Source: Nannochloropsis oceanica
Lineage: Eukaryota; Sar; Eustigmatophyceae; Eustigmatales; Monodopsidaceae
Assembly (NCBI GenBank): GCA_004519485.1
Contig: CP038117.1
Coordinates: forward strand, 1,197,001-1,261,000
DNA: 64,000 nucleotides
Reading direction: 5' to 3'
Part shown: in pieces, positions 22,903 through 37,032 of the stretch
Numbering within the stretch: the stretch's first letter is position 1
How the letters are laid out: each line of letters opens with the position of its first letter
Notes under the pieces: model-generated
Databases searched by the model: none
Told to the model about the DNA's origin: nothing
Seen by the model: only the letters and a program-made list of their open reading frames with translations
Position numbers and translations under genes: made by a program

Positions 22903-25900
22903 ATGGCCGCACCACCACTTCAACCACCACCTTGGACTGATGTAGGGCCTCGTTTCCTGGCTGCATTTCCTGACCTCGTGACAGAGCTGCTGGACCCTTC
23001 GGGATCGCCCACGATCCCTATTACGCAATTTCAGGCTACGATTCGCGCAGCCATCCGCGTTTTGAAACCTCTCTCTCCTTCCCTCCATGCCTTGGCACAA
23101 GCGAACGAGAGCCTGCACGACTTTCTGACCCAAGCCTTTCCTGCCTTTGCCGAAGCTGTGTTTCGTAAGAGGGCTCGACCAGCAGATATCCCCCTCATCC
23201 AACGATGCCTCGTTTCGGTCTTCCGCCTCCTCGTCCTGTGCATCCCTCTGGAAATAGAATCACTTTCTGCCCTTCTCTTGCTCTTACTGGGAGGGGGGGA
23301 AACGAGGACGGTGTCCCAAGGGTTGGCACCGTATGTTCCTGTGCAGTGCCGCACCCTCGTCCCTGGGGGGCTGTATCAGGTACACGGGAAGCCGGTGATG
23401 CGGAGGTAAGGAAACGCGGGAGGGAGGGAGGGAGGGAGGGAGGGAGGGAAATAAGGATGGGGTCTGGGCTTGGTGTTGGGAGCCTTACCCTTTTCACTAC
23501 ACATGCACACCTTCCCGCTCTACCTATACATATTACCACACTACACATGCACACCTTCCCGCTCTACCTATACATATTACCACACAACTTACAGCGTGGG
23601 TGGAAAGGACATGCTTGTATGGCCCGATCAAGACGCTGAGCCCCAGGGGGAGGCAGTAGTAGGAGTAGCAGCAGTCGGTCGGCCACTAGCCTTGAAGGAG
23701 GAAGGGAAGGAGAGAGGGAACAAGGGATGGCGACTGGGGTTGGTCTGCGATTTCGACGCGAGCACTGCGAAACACGCGGTACATTTCATACCCCTGCCAT
23801 CAACGGAGGATAGGAGGGAGGAGGACGAGGAGAAAGAGAAAGGGGAGGACGAGGAGGTAGAGGAGGAAAGGGAGGTGGAGCTGTCCTCTCAGCCTATCAT
23901 GTGGCTTCCCACCGAGAATGATCTCTGCGCCAAGACCATGGCACGCGTCGCCTCTCCCGCTCCTTCCCTTTCCTCCTCTTCCTCCTCCTCTTCCGTATAC
24001 GGGAGACCTGAGGGGGTGGTAGAGGATCGCTCGACGCCGTTGCTAAATAGCGCCGAGGACATCGGCACACGGTTGAAAGTATGGTGGGGGAAAGACAAGA
24101 TGTATTACATAGGGACGGTGACGGGCTTCGACGCGATGGCGGGCACGCACGTGGTGTCATACGATGATGGAGACGTCAGGAAGTACGTCATGGCCAACAA
24201 GGAGTATTTTATCTTGCAGCAGTCTGCGCCCGCAGCGCGACGACAAGCTGCACCGCCACCAGCAGCAGCAGCGGCAGCGGCAGTACGACAAACATCTCTC
24301 TCATCATCAGCAGTAGCAGCAGTACCAGTAGGACCAACGGCTCCCGCACATCAGAACGGGAGTGCAACCCCTCCCTCCTTCCCTCCCTCCCTCTACATCC
24401 ACGCCAAGCGTCCCCCCGCCTCGCACCAGGGGGTCAGCTGTCACCTTGTCAGCAACATTAATATCTTTCTTTGCCTCGGGGGCCTTCGCACCCTCTCCCG
24501 CCGTCTGTACCACTCCTTTCACGTGACTCCACCTTCCTCCCGCCCTCCCTCCCGCCCTCCCTCCCACCCTCCCTCCCTATCCTTTTTACGCTTGTACCTC
24601 TCGCTCCTCCATCTCCTCCGGGGGAGGTTGGAAATCGAGGCGTTAAATGACGCCGTGTTTCATTTGAAAGAGACGCTCCCCACCGTCATGCTGGCCCTGG
24701 GGGATGAGGAGAGGAATAAGCTGACCAAGCAGGAGTTGAGGGCGCTGCCGCAGCAGCTGCAGGTAAGGGAGGGAAGGAGGGGGGGAGGGAGGGGAGGGGA
24801 GATGGGACAGAATTTCAAGTCGGAGAAGTTGCATGCATATTATAATGATGGATCAATGCTTCATCCCCCACCCACCCGCCCCACCCTTCCTCCCCCCCTT
24901 CCTCCCTCTTTCCACCAGGACCTCCTCACCGCTATTGGCATCCCCCGCAGTGCCACCATCCTTGCCATCGATATTTTCCGCCTCTCCCTCGCCTGTGCCC
25001 TCTTCAAAACAAAACAATTAGAAAAGCGTTTGTTTGGATTAAATTATATCCGAGACGTGATTGCCAAGTCCACCAACAGTACTGAGACTTCTTCTTCCCT
25101 CCCTCCCTCCCGTCCGGCTTCTGTCTCCTCTTTCTCCTCCTCCTTCTCCTCCTCGTCCATCACATCCTCACAACAACACTCCCGCCCTGGCTCCCTCTCC
25201 CTCTCCCACGGGACCATGGCCCTCCCCCCCATCCTCCCTCCCTCCCTTCTCGTCCAAATCCTTACCAATGCCAACATCGTGGAGGAGCTCCTCGGGGCCT
25301 CCATGCACATCGAACTCCTCACCCGCTCCCCCTCCCTCCTTCGCTTCCTCGCCCTCCATCACGCCCTCCTGCCCTCCCCCCACCTGGACTCCCTGTGGCA
25401 CTCATCCTTGGGAAAACACGAGGCAGTCGTCTGCGTGCTGCACACTCTGCTTGTGGACCTGCTACCCTTCCTCCCTTCCGCCCTCCGTCGGTACCTCTTC
25501 GATCAGATGGCGACCTTACCCTTTCGAAAATGGGAAGCGGAGACGGTGGAATTGATGTATGTCTTCACCAAAGAGGCACTGAAGGCAGCCAGGCCGGGGC
25601 TGCCCGCGACAAACAAAGAAGATGGGGAGGGAGAGGGAAGGAAGGAAGACGAGGGGGAGGAAGCGGAGCGGAAGACGGCAAAGGTGGCAGGGGGAAGATG
25701 GAGGGGAGGTGGAGGTGGATGGAAGGGAAGCAATAGCAGCAGCAGCAACAGCAACATCCGCGACAAGATGGGACAGAAGATTCTCGCGCCTGCGAGTAAC
25801 GGCCACGGCAACGGTTTGTTTGACGGTTTGTTTGGCTTCGGTCTACTCTACAAATACTTGCTGGACGATAAAGAGGTGAGGGAGGCATCGACTTTCCCTC

Positions 25901-28900
25901 CCTCCCTCACCTCCCTCGCCATCACACACCTCGTGAAGCTGATGAGGGAGGAAGAAGAGTGTGGAAGGGAGAGAGAGACTGTTCTATGCAAGTGCGTGGC
26001 GAATGTGAGGGCTCACCAATCCGTACCTGCCTCTCTATTGCTGTTAGCCAGGACCGTTGGGACGTACCCGTTATCGACTGCTCCGGTTGTGGCTGGTGCG
26101 GTCGGTGGAGGAGGAGGAGGAAGAGGAGGAGGAATGACGATGCGTGAGGTGATAGATCTGGTGTTAGAGAAGCAGCAGGGTGTGTGGGCCTCGTTGGTGT
26201 TTGAGGAGCTTAGCTGGTTTCAGCGCGAAGTTCGCCGACTGTACGGACCAGGTAGGGAGGGAGGAAGGGAGGAAGGGAGGGAGGAAGGGAGGGAGGGAGG
26301 GAGGGAGGGAGGGAGGGAGGGAGGGTGGGAGGGAGGGAGGGAGAAAGGGAGGGAGAAATGAGGGAGGAGGGGAAGGAGGGAGAAGGAAAACGCCGCTCAG
26401 TCTAGGTGGGAGTCGCAACGTGGTTTTGAACCCAACCGTCTGTCAACCTCTTGATTCACCATCCCTCCCCTCCCCCCTCCCCCCCCTCCCCCCCTCCCTC
26501 CCTCCCTCCCTCCAGGCCTCCGGTATGGCCATCCATCCACCGAGGCATTCAATCGTAAAAAGATTCGCCTGGCCCATGCCCGCTCCCGCTACACCTACCA
26601 GGAGCACGTCCAAATCCGCCTAAACTTCATCCTGTTTCTTCTCGCCGCCGCTGCCTCCTCCTCTCCATCCTCCCTCCCTTCCTCGTCCTCGCTCCGCCTA
26701 GAAGCGCGGCAGCTCAATGCCGTCTGGTCTACTTTAGTGTGGGTCGGTGAGGGAGGGACGGAGGGACGGAGGGACGGAGGGGCATTGACCAAAGGAGGGG
26801 CGGATGTGGCTTTTGATTGGTTGGTGCGAATGACAGCAAAGCCGCCATCTGTGGGGAAAGTATTAGAAGGGATGGAGTGGGGGATGGAGGGAGGGATGGA
26901 GGGAGGGCAAGTGCCGTTGGTGGGAGATGGTGAAGGAGCAGCAGCAGCAGCAGCAGCAGGAGGCCGAGGACGAGGACAAGGAGGTGGAGGAGGAGGAGGA
27001 GGAGGAGGAGGAGGAGGAGGAAATGGGGGCCTGCTGTCTACAGCATATTCCTTTCTCACCGGAGGGGCAGCAGCAGTGACAGCAGCACCTTTGTCATCCC
27101 TTCCTCCTCTTCATCCTCTTCCTCCCCCTCCTCCTTCCCCTCCTCCTCATACTACTCCTTACTCCACGGCTGCCGTGTTGGCAGGCGAGGCGCCGGTGAT
27201 CGATGAGGCCTCATCGTTATTGTCCAAGGCATTGCTTCGAGACCTCTTCGAGAAGAAGCTCAAGGTGCGGAGGGAGGGAAGGAAGGAGGGAAGGGGAGGG
27301 CACTACCAACGCCCGACCGATCTGTCTCTCAATCCCTTCCAACCTCCCCCCCACACTCCTTCCTCCCTTCCCCACAGACCCTTCCCATGAGTCGCTGGCG
27401 CCCCTCCACCGCCCGCCTCTTCCTCCACCTCTTCCTCTACTTCAACCTTCAGTCCAAATCCATCAAACGCCAGCACCTTCCCGCCTCCTCCCTCCGTTCC
27501 ACAACCTGCTGCTGGGTCCGCGCGGGCCCGTCCCTCGAGGGCTTGGATATTTTATGGGAGATGATGTTTGATGCCTCTCACAACGAAGTCTCTCACGTCG
27601 CCTCCTCCCTCCTCATCGAACTCCACCACCGCATCGCCACCCCCTCCTCCTCTTCCTCCTCCCCTTCCTCCTTCTCCCATTCCAAAACGGAAGGTTACCG
27701 CGGCGCTCTCGTTGAGAGGTGTCTCGAGAGAATCCAGCTCTCTCTCCCCCTCCTCCTGGCCTGGCAAGAAAAGGATGAAGGGAAGCAGGACGGGAGAGAG
27801 GAGGAGGTGAGGGTGGATATCAAGGCAGAAGCCCGTCGAATTACAAGAGCGATTCAGCTGTTGGGGCGACTCATACGGAGGTGCAAGCGAGACAACGCCA
27901 ACAGCCCTTCCTCCCTCCCTGCCTCCCTCCCTGCCTCCTCTTCCTCCTTCTCCTCTTCTGCTCCTAATACCCCCACGACTGGTGGTGGAATGGAATCTGT
28001 CTCTTCATCATCATCAGCCGCAGCAGCAGCAGTCGACATAACGGTGCATACGGGCCAATCGGAGGCCACCTGCGTCGCGCTCCGAGGACTGCAAGGAGGA
28101 AGCAGGGTAGGGGATATCAGGAAGCAGGTGGCGGCGCACATGAAGGAAGCACCGGAAAACATCTTACTCTACGTCCAGCGGCGTGACGAGGAGGGAAAGG
28201 AGGGAGGGAGGGAGGGAGGGAGGGGATTCGCGCCTTTGGGGGCGCACGATCGGCTGGACTGTGATGGAGCGACTCTAGAGGATGAGGGGCTGACCCTCCT
28301 CCTTCCCTCCCTGCGTCCCGTCTGCCTTTTTGCTCGCCGCCATGGTCTAAGCACTGACCCTTCCTCCTCCCCCCTTTCTCCTTCGGCCCCTCCCTCCCTC
28401 CCTCCCGTGCGGATCCACGCGTTCGATCTTCTCACGCCCCCACAGCTGGAAGAATCTTCTGCTGGGAGCATTTCCAACGTCATTCTTTCTCAGGAGACAT
28501 GGCTCTGGCAGGGAGGGGAGGAGGGAGCGAAGGAGGGGGGGCTTCCCCCTCCTCCCTTGCCTCACAAGGTCGACGCCGTTTTTGGTGGGTCCTCGTCTGC
28601 CTCCACAGCAGGCGCAGCAGCAGCAGCAGCAGCAGCGGTAGAAGTGCCATTGGCGGGACACTTCAAGTCTCATCCGGAGCAATTAAATCAACTGCTGACG
28701 CTGTTGGAGCTGGACAGTGACGTGCAGAGTCGATTACGGCCCATACTGGGGGATCTGCGGGTGGCGGCGTGGGCTCTCTTGCAGGTAGGTAGGAAGATGG
28801 CGTTGGACTTTGTCCTTGTTTTGTGCATCCGTTTCTCTTTTGAAGGCCATCCCTCCCTCCCTCCCCTCCCTCCTTCCTTCCCTCCCAACAGACTTGTGGG

Positions 28901-31900
28901 ATGCGATCATTTCTCACCTTTCCTCCCTCTCTCCTCCCTCCCTTCCGCTCCAATCTCCTTCAGGATCTGCCCACCCACCCCTCCGTCCTTGCCGATATCC
29001 TCTCCCTCCGTTTTTTTGACCCTCCTCGATGGGCTGCCATGCTCCATGAAGGTGCAATCTACAAGCTTCTCTACGGTATGCCCATCCCTCCCTCCCTCCC
29101 TCCCTCCCTCCCTCCCTCCCTCCCTTCCTCCCTTCTCCTGAGGTTTTTGTCCGCCCTTCATACCTGCCCTCCCTCCCTACCTTTCTCCCCACCTCGCCTC
29201 CTTTCCCCCCCTCTCCCTCCAGCGCTTCAAGTCCTCGATGCACTCCTCACTCGCCCTCCCTCCCTCTCTGGTGAGGTGGAGAGGGTGCTGGAGTGGCAGC
29301 TCCGTTTTGTAAATGGTGGGTATTTAAAAGATCTAGTGATGGCCCTGCAACATATCTGGTTCCTTTCTCGCTCGTTGCCGGCCAGGGAGGGAGGGAGAGA
29401 GGGAGGGCAGGAAGGAGGAGGGGGGGGGGCATGCTTCACCTTCCCTGCATCGACTGACGTGTTGTTGTCGCTCGAGTCAAAGGAAGAGAAGGAGGAGGAA
29501 AACAAAGACAAGAAAATTGCAAAGGTTGGAAAAGATGGAGCTCCTCCTCCTCCACCTCCTCCCTCTTCATCCATCTCCGCCGACGTGATTGCCCTCGGCC
29601 TCGCCCTCCTGGCCCGCATCCTTCATTCCTTCCTACGTCCTCCTCCCTCCCTCCCTCCCTCCTCCTCTTCCTCCTCTTCCTCTTCCTCCACTACCGCAAC
29701 CATCTCCAGCCGTGCCAAGGGAAACCAACCCCTCCTCCACCTCACCCTCGGAATAGCCAAAACTTCCGCCCCCCTCATCGCCACAGCAGCGACAGTGCAG
29801 CATTCAATGGACGTTGCCCTGGCCCTCGCTAAAGCCCAGCGCAAGGCCCACCCTACGCATTTCCTCACAGCCGTTACCCATACCGTTAGTCTCCTTGCAC
29901 AATGCGCTGCTTCCTCCTCCTCTTTCTCCTCCTCCTCCTCCTCCTCCTTCTCCTCCTCCTCCTCCTTCTCTTTATTCCCCGCCTTGTTGTCTTCATACCC
30001 TTCCCTCGAGCAGTGGGTGCTGGCCTTCACGTTTAAAGTTCCCTCTGCTGCGGTGCGTCAGGCCGTTGCACGGGGGCTCTTCCGGGTATGCGTGGAGGAG
30101 ATGCGGGCTTCCAGGTCGAGGACGAGCGCCAGGAAGGGGCTGGAGGTGCTGCCGTTGCTTCTGCAAGTGATGGCACCGAGGGTGCATCAGGTAAAGAGGG
30201 AGGGAGGGAGGGAGGGAAGAGGGGGATATGAAGCGTCACCTATTCGTCTTTTGTTCATGTTTGTTCTCTCCCCTCGATACAGGCAGGCGAGGTTTTCCTT
30301 TCAGAGCAGGTGGCCACGCACGCTTCCCTTCCTTCCTCCTCCTCCTTCTCGACAAGCACCAGAGAAGAAAATGAAGAAGCACAGGCAGCAACAGCAGCAG
30401 CAGTGGACGATTTGGAAATCTCGACCCACGACACCCACAGGGCGTCCTCCTCCTCGTCCTCTTCCTCCCCCTCTTGCTTTTCCTCATTTTCACGTCCTAC
30501 CTCCTCCTCCTCCTCCTCCTCCTCAGCGGAGGTAGGAGGGAGGGAGGGAGAAACGAATCCTTCTCAGCCTTCCATTTCGTCCTCGCATGAATTTTTATCG
30601 CTGTTTGCGGCATTAATGCAGCTGGCCTTGCAACCGACGCGGTAAGAAAGGAAGGAGGAGGGAGGGAGGGAGGGAGGTAGTCAGGCAAGTGATGGGACGT
30701 CGGTAGGAGGGGAAGGAAGAGGGGAGTCAGGGAGGCGAGGAGGAAGGGAGACTGGAAGAGCCTCCGCAAGCCTCTCTCTACTAACACGGAAACATCTCTA
30801 TCTTCTTCGTCTCTTCCTTCACTCACAGTGCGTTGGCAAGCCTCTCTTTACTCGACCTTCGTGCCAAGGGCGTACGTGGACCCCCTCAAACTCCTCAGTC
30901 TTGGCCCATCTCCTCCTCTTCATCCTCCTCCTCCTCCAACTCTTCCTCCTTCGCCTATGGCGGTTGGGATGGTGGAGGAGTGGGGTTGATGTCCGTGGAG
31001 GAGGAGCGGGAGGGGACGCGACGACTCGCCGCATGGGGTGTGGACCTTGCCGTTGTCTGTGCAGAGGTGAGGGGGGAAGGGAATGAGGGAGGGATAGAAG
31101 GAGGGAAGGAGGGAAAGAAATTGAGCGCTCTTCTTGTGTACTCTCACGTCTCTTTCTCCCTTCCCTCCCGTCACCCTGTCTTCGCTCCCTTCCTCCCTCC
31201 TTTTCATCGTAGGTGGGTGATTTATTGGGGCGTGCAGACCCGGCCTTATGGCTGCATCCAAGTCAGAGGGAGGCGGCGGATGAGACTTTGGCCGGCGTGT
31301 CCCTCGTGGCGTGGGCGTTGGCGCAGGTAGGAAGAGAGATAGGGACGGAGGGAGGGACGGAGGAAGGAAGGGAGGGAGGGAGGGGAGGTATGCGGGCAGT
31401 AGGGCAGTTCTGTATGTATCTAGAGGGAGTCGTTCACATACGTCCATTAACACAGGGTTCACGTACCCGGAAGAAGGATATAACTGGAGCGGGAAGGGTA
31501 GAGGTGGCTAGGCTGTACTCTGCTTTCCTCTTCCCTGAGGGGGAGGGGGAGGGGGGGAGGGAGGGAGGGGGGGAAGGAGGGGGGATGGAAATGCTGGGTG
31601 CCTTGTATCTGTCGGCGGGGACGAGGTCGAGGCTGTACGCGCTATTGGTGGTAGGGAGGGATGGAGGGAAGGGGGGAAGGAGGGAGGGGGGGTGTGTCTT
31701 GAGGCCTCTCTATACAACATGCGCCTCGAATCTCGAATTCTCCGTCCCCTCATCCATTCCCTCTTCTCGGACTCCTTTACACCTTTCCCTTCCTGCCCTC
31801 CTCACTCGCTTCTTCCTCCTCCTTTTTTTCCCCCTCGCTCTTTGATGCACCCCAAGGAGCTCTGTCGCGGCCATACTGGGAACTACCTCTCCCTCCTCCT

Positions 31901-34900
31901 CGCCCTCAATAATTCTTCCTCCTCCCCTTCTCCTCTTCTCTCCCTCCTTCCCGCCCTGGAACGACGCCCACTCTCTCTCCTTCCCTCTGGAGGGGAGGGC
32001 GGGAGGGCGGGAGGGAGGGAGGAGGGGGAGTACCTTCGAGTGCTGGCGCGAATGCATGGGCTGGTGGTTGGGAGGGGAGGGAGGGGGGGGGAGGAGGGCG
32101 AGTTCTTCAATGCGGGGAGGCAGAAGTGGGATTATGATCCTTGGAGCTACCTCAAGGTAAGGAGGGAGGGAGGGAGGGAGGGAGGGAGGGAAGGAAGGAG
32201 GGGGTCTCATATACCATGCACACCATGACAGGATCCGAAGCAGCAAGTAGGGCTGAAGAATCAGGGAGCCACATGCTACATGAATAGGTACCCCCGCCCT
32301 CCCTCCCTCCCTCCCTCCCTCCCTCCCTCCCTCCCTTTTTTCCTTTCCTTTCTCCCTTCTTTCCAAGTCCCTCTTCCCTCATCTCTCGTTTTCCTCTACT
32401 CTCCTTTCCTCCCTCCCTCCCTCCCTCCCTCCCTCCCTCCTCAGTCTTCTTCAACAGCTCTATCACATCCACGACCTTCGGACCGGTCTCCTTGAGCTTG
32501 ACTTGGGGAAGGAAGGGAGGGAGGAAGGGAGGGAGGAAGGGCAGGAGAAGCCAAAGGAGGACCGCAAGGTGCTGTTTGAGCTTCAGGCGCTGTTCGCTCT
32601 GCTGCAGACGTCGCAAATGAAGGCAGCGGATACACTGCCGTTTTGTCAGGTAATAGAATGGATGAGGACATGGAGGGAAGGGGGGGGGGGAGGGAGGGAG
32701 GGAGGGAGAGAAGGAGAAAGGGAGAGAGGGAGGAGGCTTGTGGGTACATTCGCTCACTATCCCTCCTTTCCTCCCTCCTTCCTTCCTTCCCTCCTTCCCT
32801 CCCTCCCTCCCTCCCTCCTTCCCTCCCTCCCTCCCTTCCTCAGGCCCTGACTGAGTACACAGGCGAGCCCCTCCGTCTCCAGGAGCAGAAGGACGTGGAC
32901 GAGTTCGCCACCCTCCTGTTGGATAAATTGGAATCCCTTGACCCGCGGGTGGACCAGCTGCTCAAACGCGTGCTGTACGGGGCGCTGGTGAGGGGGGCGG
33001 GAGGAAGGAGGGAGGGAGAGAAGGAGGGAGGGAGGGAGGGGTCGACCCAGATGATGATCTCCGATGCATTTCCCATCATTTACCCCCTCTCTTTCTCTGC
33101 CTCCTCACCCTCCTTCTCTCTGTCTCCTCGCCCTCCTTCCCTCTTTTTCCTCGCCCTTCTCCTCCTCGTCAGGTGAATCAGGTCTTTTCGCGGGAATGCC
33201 CGCACCGGAGCGAGCGGACCGAGCCTTTTCCCATGCTCAAGGTAATTCCCTCCCTCCCTCCCTCCCTCCCTCCCTCCACCCCTCCCCCCCCTTCCTCCCT
33301 CCCTCCTTGCATCCTTTTCATTCCTCCCTCGGATCAACAGTTCAAGCCCTTCCCTCCCTCCCTCCCTCCCTCCCTCCCTTCCTCCCTCCCTTCCTCCCTC
33401 CCTAGATGGGCATCAAAAAATGGTAGGCCCTTACTGAAGAGGCTTCTTCTGATATCTCCCTCCCTCCATTCCTCCCTCCCTCCCTCCCTCCCTCCCTAGG
33501 TGGACATCAAGAACAAGGAAACGCTGGAGGCCTCGCTGGATCTGTACGTGAGTGGGGAGCTGCTTGCCGGCGACAATAAATATCACTGTTCAGTATGCGG
33601 GCAGAAGGTGGAGGCGGTGCGGAGGACGGCGTTGCAGGTAGGGAGGGAGGGAGGGAGGGAGGAAGGGAGGGAGGGAGGGGGGTGGCATTCGTCTGTTTCG
33701 AACGCTTTGAATGTACTCCTCATTCCTTCCTCCTTCCCTCCCTCCCTCCCTCTCTCTCCTGCAGCACCTCCCCCCCATCCTCATCATTCATTTAAAGCGC
33801 TTTGAGTTCGATTTGGAGCGAATGAGGAAGTTCAAGGTAAGACGAAGGAAGGGAAGGAGGGAAGGAGGGAGGGAGGGAGGAAGCGCATGCAAGGCATGCT
33901 CCAGGTGTATCAAATCTGCCTTCCTCCTGCTCACCCTCCCTCTCTCTTTCCCTCTTATGCTAGGTGAACGACAGGTGTTCCTTTCCCCTTCTCCTCGACA
34001 TGGAGCCGTACACCGTGGAGTACTTAAAAGCAGCAGAAGAAGAAGAAGGCATCAGGCGCCACGCACAGGAGGAGGAGGAGGAGGAGGGGGGGGGGGGGGG
34101 GGGGGGAGGCATGCCGCTGTCGAAGGATCACGGCTCCTTCCGGGGCGCGGGGAGTATGACGGCTTTGGGTTCCTCGGGAAGGATGAGGGTAGGGGGGGAG
34201 GAAGGGGGGGAGGGAGGGGAGGAGGGAAGAAAGGCACCGATGCTGGGGGCATTGGGGTCGTCGTTTTTCTCTTCATCGAGGGGCCTGCTGCTGGCGTCCT
34301 CCCTCTCGTCCTCCTCTGGTTTGTTCTCTTCGATGGGAGGGGAAGGAGGGGAGGGGGGAACAGGGAGCTCGCTTCCCCTCCATCCATCGTCCTCGGCCTC
34401 GACCCGGAGGTATCTTTACGAGTTGAAGGGGGTGGTGGCCCATGTGGGCACAAGCGACAGTGGACATTATTACTCCTTCATCAAGGAGGAGGATGAGGAC
34501 GCGGGGGAGGACGGGGGGGAAGGAGGGCGGTGGTTTGAGTATAATGACCAGGTGGTGTCGCCCTTTGATCCGTCTCTGATTCCAAAAGAGTGTTTTGGGG
34601 GGACAGAGCCTCCTCCTCCTTTGCTATCCGTAGTGCACGCAACGGGAGGGAGGGGGGGGGCTTTGCCAGGAAGAGAGGGCGGGAGGGTGAGGAATAATAA
34701 TGCCTACTTGTTGTTCTATCAGCATAAATTGGTGGATGTGCCGCATCAGCAGCCGGAGCAGCACCCGCCGCTTCACAAGCTCCAGCACCAGCACCAAAAC
34801 CAGCACCGGCAGCAAAAGCAGTCATCACGGAAGAGAGAGATGACGGAGATGGGAATGGAGGGGGAAGAGGAGGAGGAAGGGGGGGAGGGAGAGGGGGAGC

Positions 34901-37032
34901 AGACACCCCTACCTTCCCCTGTGACAGCGAGCAAACAAGAGCAGCGAGAGCGAGGCGTGCTCTGGGGAATGAGGAAAGAGAGTGAGGAGGAGGAGGAGGA
35001 GGAGGAGGAGGAGGAGGAGGAGGATGAAGGGGAGAAGGAAGGGGTGTTGTCCGCGTTGGTGCTGGCGAGGCGGCGAAGGGAGAGACTGGCGTCTGAGAGG
35101 GCGAATAGCTTTGGCACGTATTTGGAAGCATATGACAGTAGCAGCAAAGTCAAGGGCCACAGTGCTGGAAGAGAAGGACGAGGGGGGGGGAGGGGAGGAG
35201 GACGAGGAATAGGAACAGGCTTTCCGTCCGCGTTGGTCCGGGCAGCAGGAGGAGGAGGAGGACGAGGAGAGAGAGGGAGGGGGGTCGCGCCTCCTTTGTC
35301 TCATCCCTCCTCCTCCTCGCCGGCAGGCACAGCCCTCTGCCTGCCCCTGGCCGTGCGTCGCACAGTGTGGGAAGAGAACATGACGTTCTTTCAGGACAAG
35401 CATCGTTTCGATCCTCACTACGCCCGCTTTGTCTGGCAGCTCCTCGGTGCCCTCTCCTCCCTCCCTCCCTCGTCCTCCTCCTCCACGGCAGCAGCTGCTC
35501 ATTTGAGGGCGTACGGCGCGGGCCTTCGCTTCGTTTTGGAGGTGTTAATACATGGTCGTGCCTCCTCCTGCCTCCCTCTCTGGTTTCAAACCCTTCATTC
35601 CCTCCTCCTCCAACCCGACGAGGACGGGGATGAGGACGAAGGCAGGAGGGACGGCGGGAGGGAGGGAAGGGTGCGGAGGTGCGGATTGTGGACGTTGATG
35701 TACTTGGCAGATGACCCTCAGGGAAGGAAGGAGGGGATGCAGGCCCTCCTGTCCTGCCCTCATCTCCCCAGTCGTCGGGAAGTGGTGCGTTTGGTGGTGG
35801 CGGCAGCGAAGGAGGTGGTACAAGGAAGAGGAGGAGGAGCAGCAGCAGCAGGAGGAGGAGACGGAGGGGGAGGAATAAGAGGGTTGCTGGAATTGAGAGA
35901 GGGAGGGAGGGAGTTGGCGCATCCCTTGGCCAGGTTGGTGGCGTGGTATTTGGTGGTGATCACGCATTGTGCCGGGACAGATGGTTGGCTCTTCTCGCCT
36001 CCGCTTACCGAAGCGGAGGAGGAGGCAGGAAGGAGGGAGGGAGGGCCTCATACCAATGTATTCGCCTCTTCATCGACAGGGATGAGGGCAGGAAGCATTT
36101 CCTTCAACATTACTCCGGAGGTACTTCTCCTCCTGCTGGAGCTGGCCTCCCTCGGCCCCGCCCTCCGTCAGCTCCTCCGCAGCCTGGGAGGAATCGGACG
36201 TCTAGCTGCCCTGGTCGCTTCCGTTAATGGTGGCGATAATCGTCACCTCCTCCCCAACTTTCCCCTGCTTGCCCAGGAGGTCATCGCTCTCGCCCTTCGT
36301 CTCCTTGCTACCTTAGCTGAAGATGCCTCTCCGAACGAGCTTCACTCCCCCTTCCATCTCTCCACGCTTTCCTCCCGCCGCTTTGTCGAAATGGCAGCGA
36401 CGCTCCACCCTCAAGATACCTCCCTCCTCCTGGCCAAGTTTGTCGCAATGACGGCCCCCTCGTCCTCTCTCGATCCTTCCCACCTCATCATCGACCAGCA
36501 GCAAAACGTCGCGGCCGCTACCGCTGCCGTCATTCGTGTCCTTGTGGACCGAGCGTTGGAAGCCACTGCGCTTGTCAGTCAGCCCCCTGCCCCCCTCCCT
36601 GCCTTTACATCCTTTCCTAACCCGTCTCCTTCCTATGCGATGTATATGGAGCACCAACGGCGTCTGATTGCATTAGGGCCCAAACCACTCCTGCGGGTGT
36701 TGCAGGCCGTGCTGGGAGTAGCGGGAGAGGGAGGGAGGGAGGGAGAGGAGCAGCAGACATGGCGGCTGGAGCAGTCTCTGTCACTGCTGGACCAATGCTC
36801 ACGTTTGATGGCTCGAGGACGGGGTGGAGTGGAAGGGAGGGGGGGAGGGAGGGGGGAATATGGAGGAGAGATGGATTTGGTATGGGGTGTGGCTAAATTG
36901 TATTTTTCTTTGGCGGCACGATCACCCGTGGCAACGAAATTTGTGCGGACAAGAGTGGAGAGAGTGGTGAGGGAGTGGCGGCAAATGATGGGGACGATGG
37001 GAGGGGGCGGAGGAAGAGGAGGGAAGAGGTGA
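22903..37032 (+). CDS. Giant ubiquitin-specific protease (USP9X/USP24/USP34-like)
   Basis: Nineteen exons join in frame to about 3756 residues: 22903-23405, 23595-24762, 24919-26251, 26516-27264, 27378-28784, 28892-29075, 29223-30190, 30283-30641, 30829-31066, 31213-31326, 31456-31650, 31857-32156, 32232-32287, 32445-32649, 32844-32987, 33173-33241, 33500-33637, 33765-33836, 33964-37032. It removes ubiquitin from proteins. The Cys box GLKNQGATCYMNSLLQQ spans exons 13-14 (Cys codon 32274-32276). A CSVC zinc-ribbon pair lies in exon 17 and PPILIIHLKRFEF in exon 18. The His box SDSGHYYSF has His at 34465 and is followed by WFEYND and AYLLFYQ. Upstream are a Tudor-like segment (LKVWWGKDKMYYIGTV, residues about 319-373) and a ubiquitin-like domain (about 1470-1562). 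Large helical flanks match giant USPs. The exon 6 acceptor is ambiguous (28892 or 28964, both in frame), and the starts of exons 11 and 12 are less certain. Confidence 0.87.
23495..23582. repeat. 44-bp tandem duplication in USP intron 1
   Basis: The unit beginning CACTACACATGCACACC at 23495 repeats exactly at 23539, giving two copies. It lies in the intron between USP exons 1 and 2. Confidence 0.92.
26979..27020 (+). repeat. (GGA)n coding microsatellite in USP exon 4
   Basis: A GGA run following GCA repeats encodes poly-Ala then poly-Gly in a linker of the giant USP. The tract is slippage-prone and outside any recognised domain. Confidence 0.85.

Noticed and set aside
28892-28963. 24 extra codons at the start of USP exon 6
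   Set aside because: Not fully rejected: both acceptors (28892 and 28964) are in frame. The segment looks like a pyrimidine-rich intron end, so it is kept only as an alternative.
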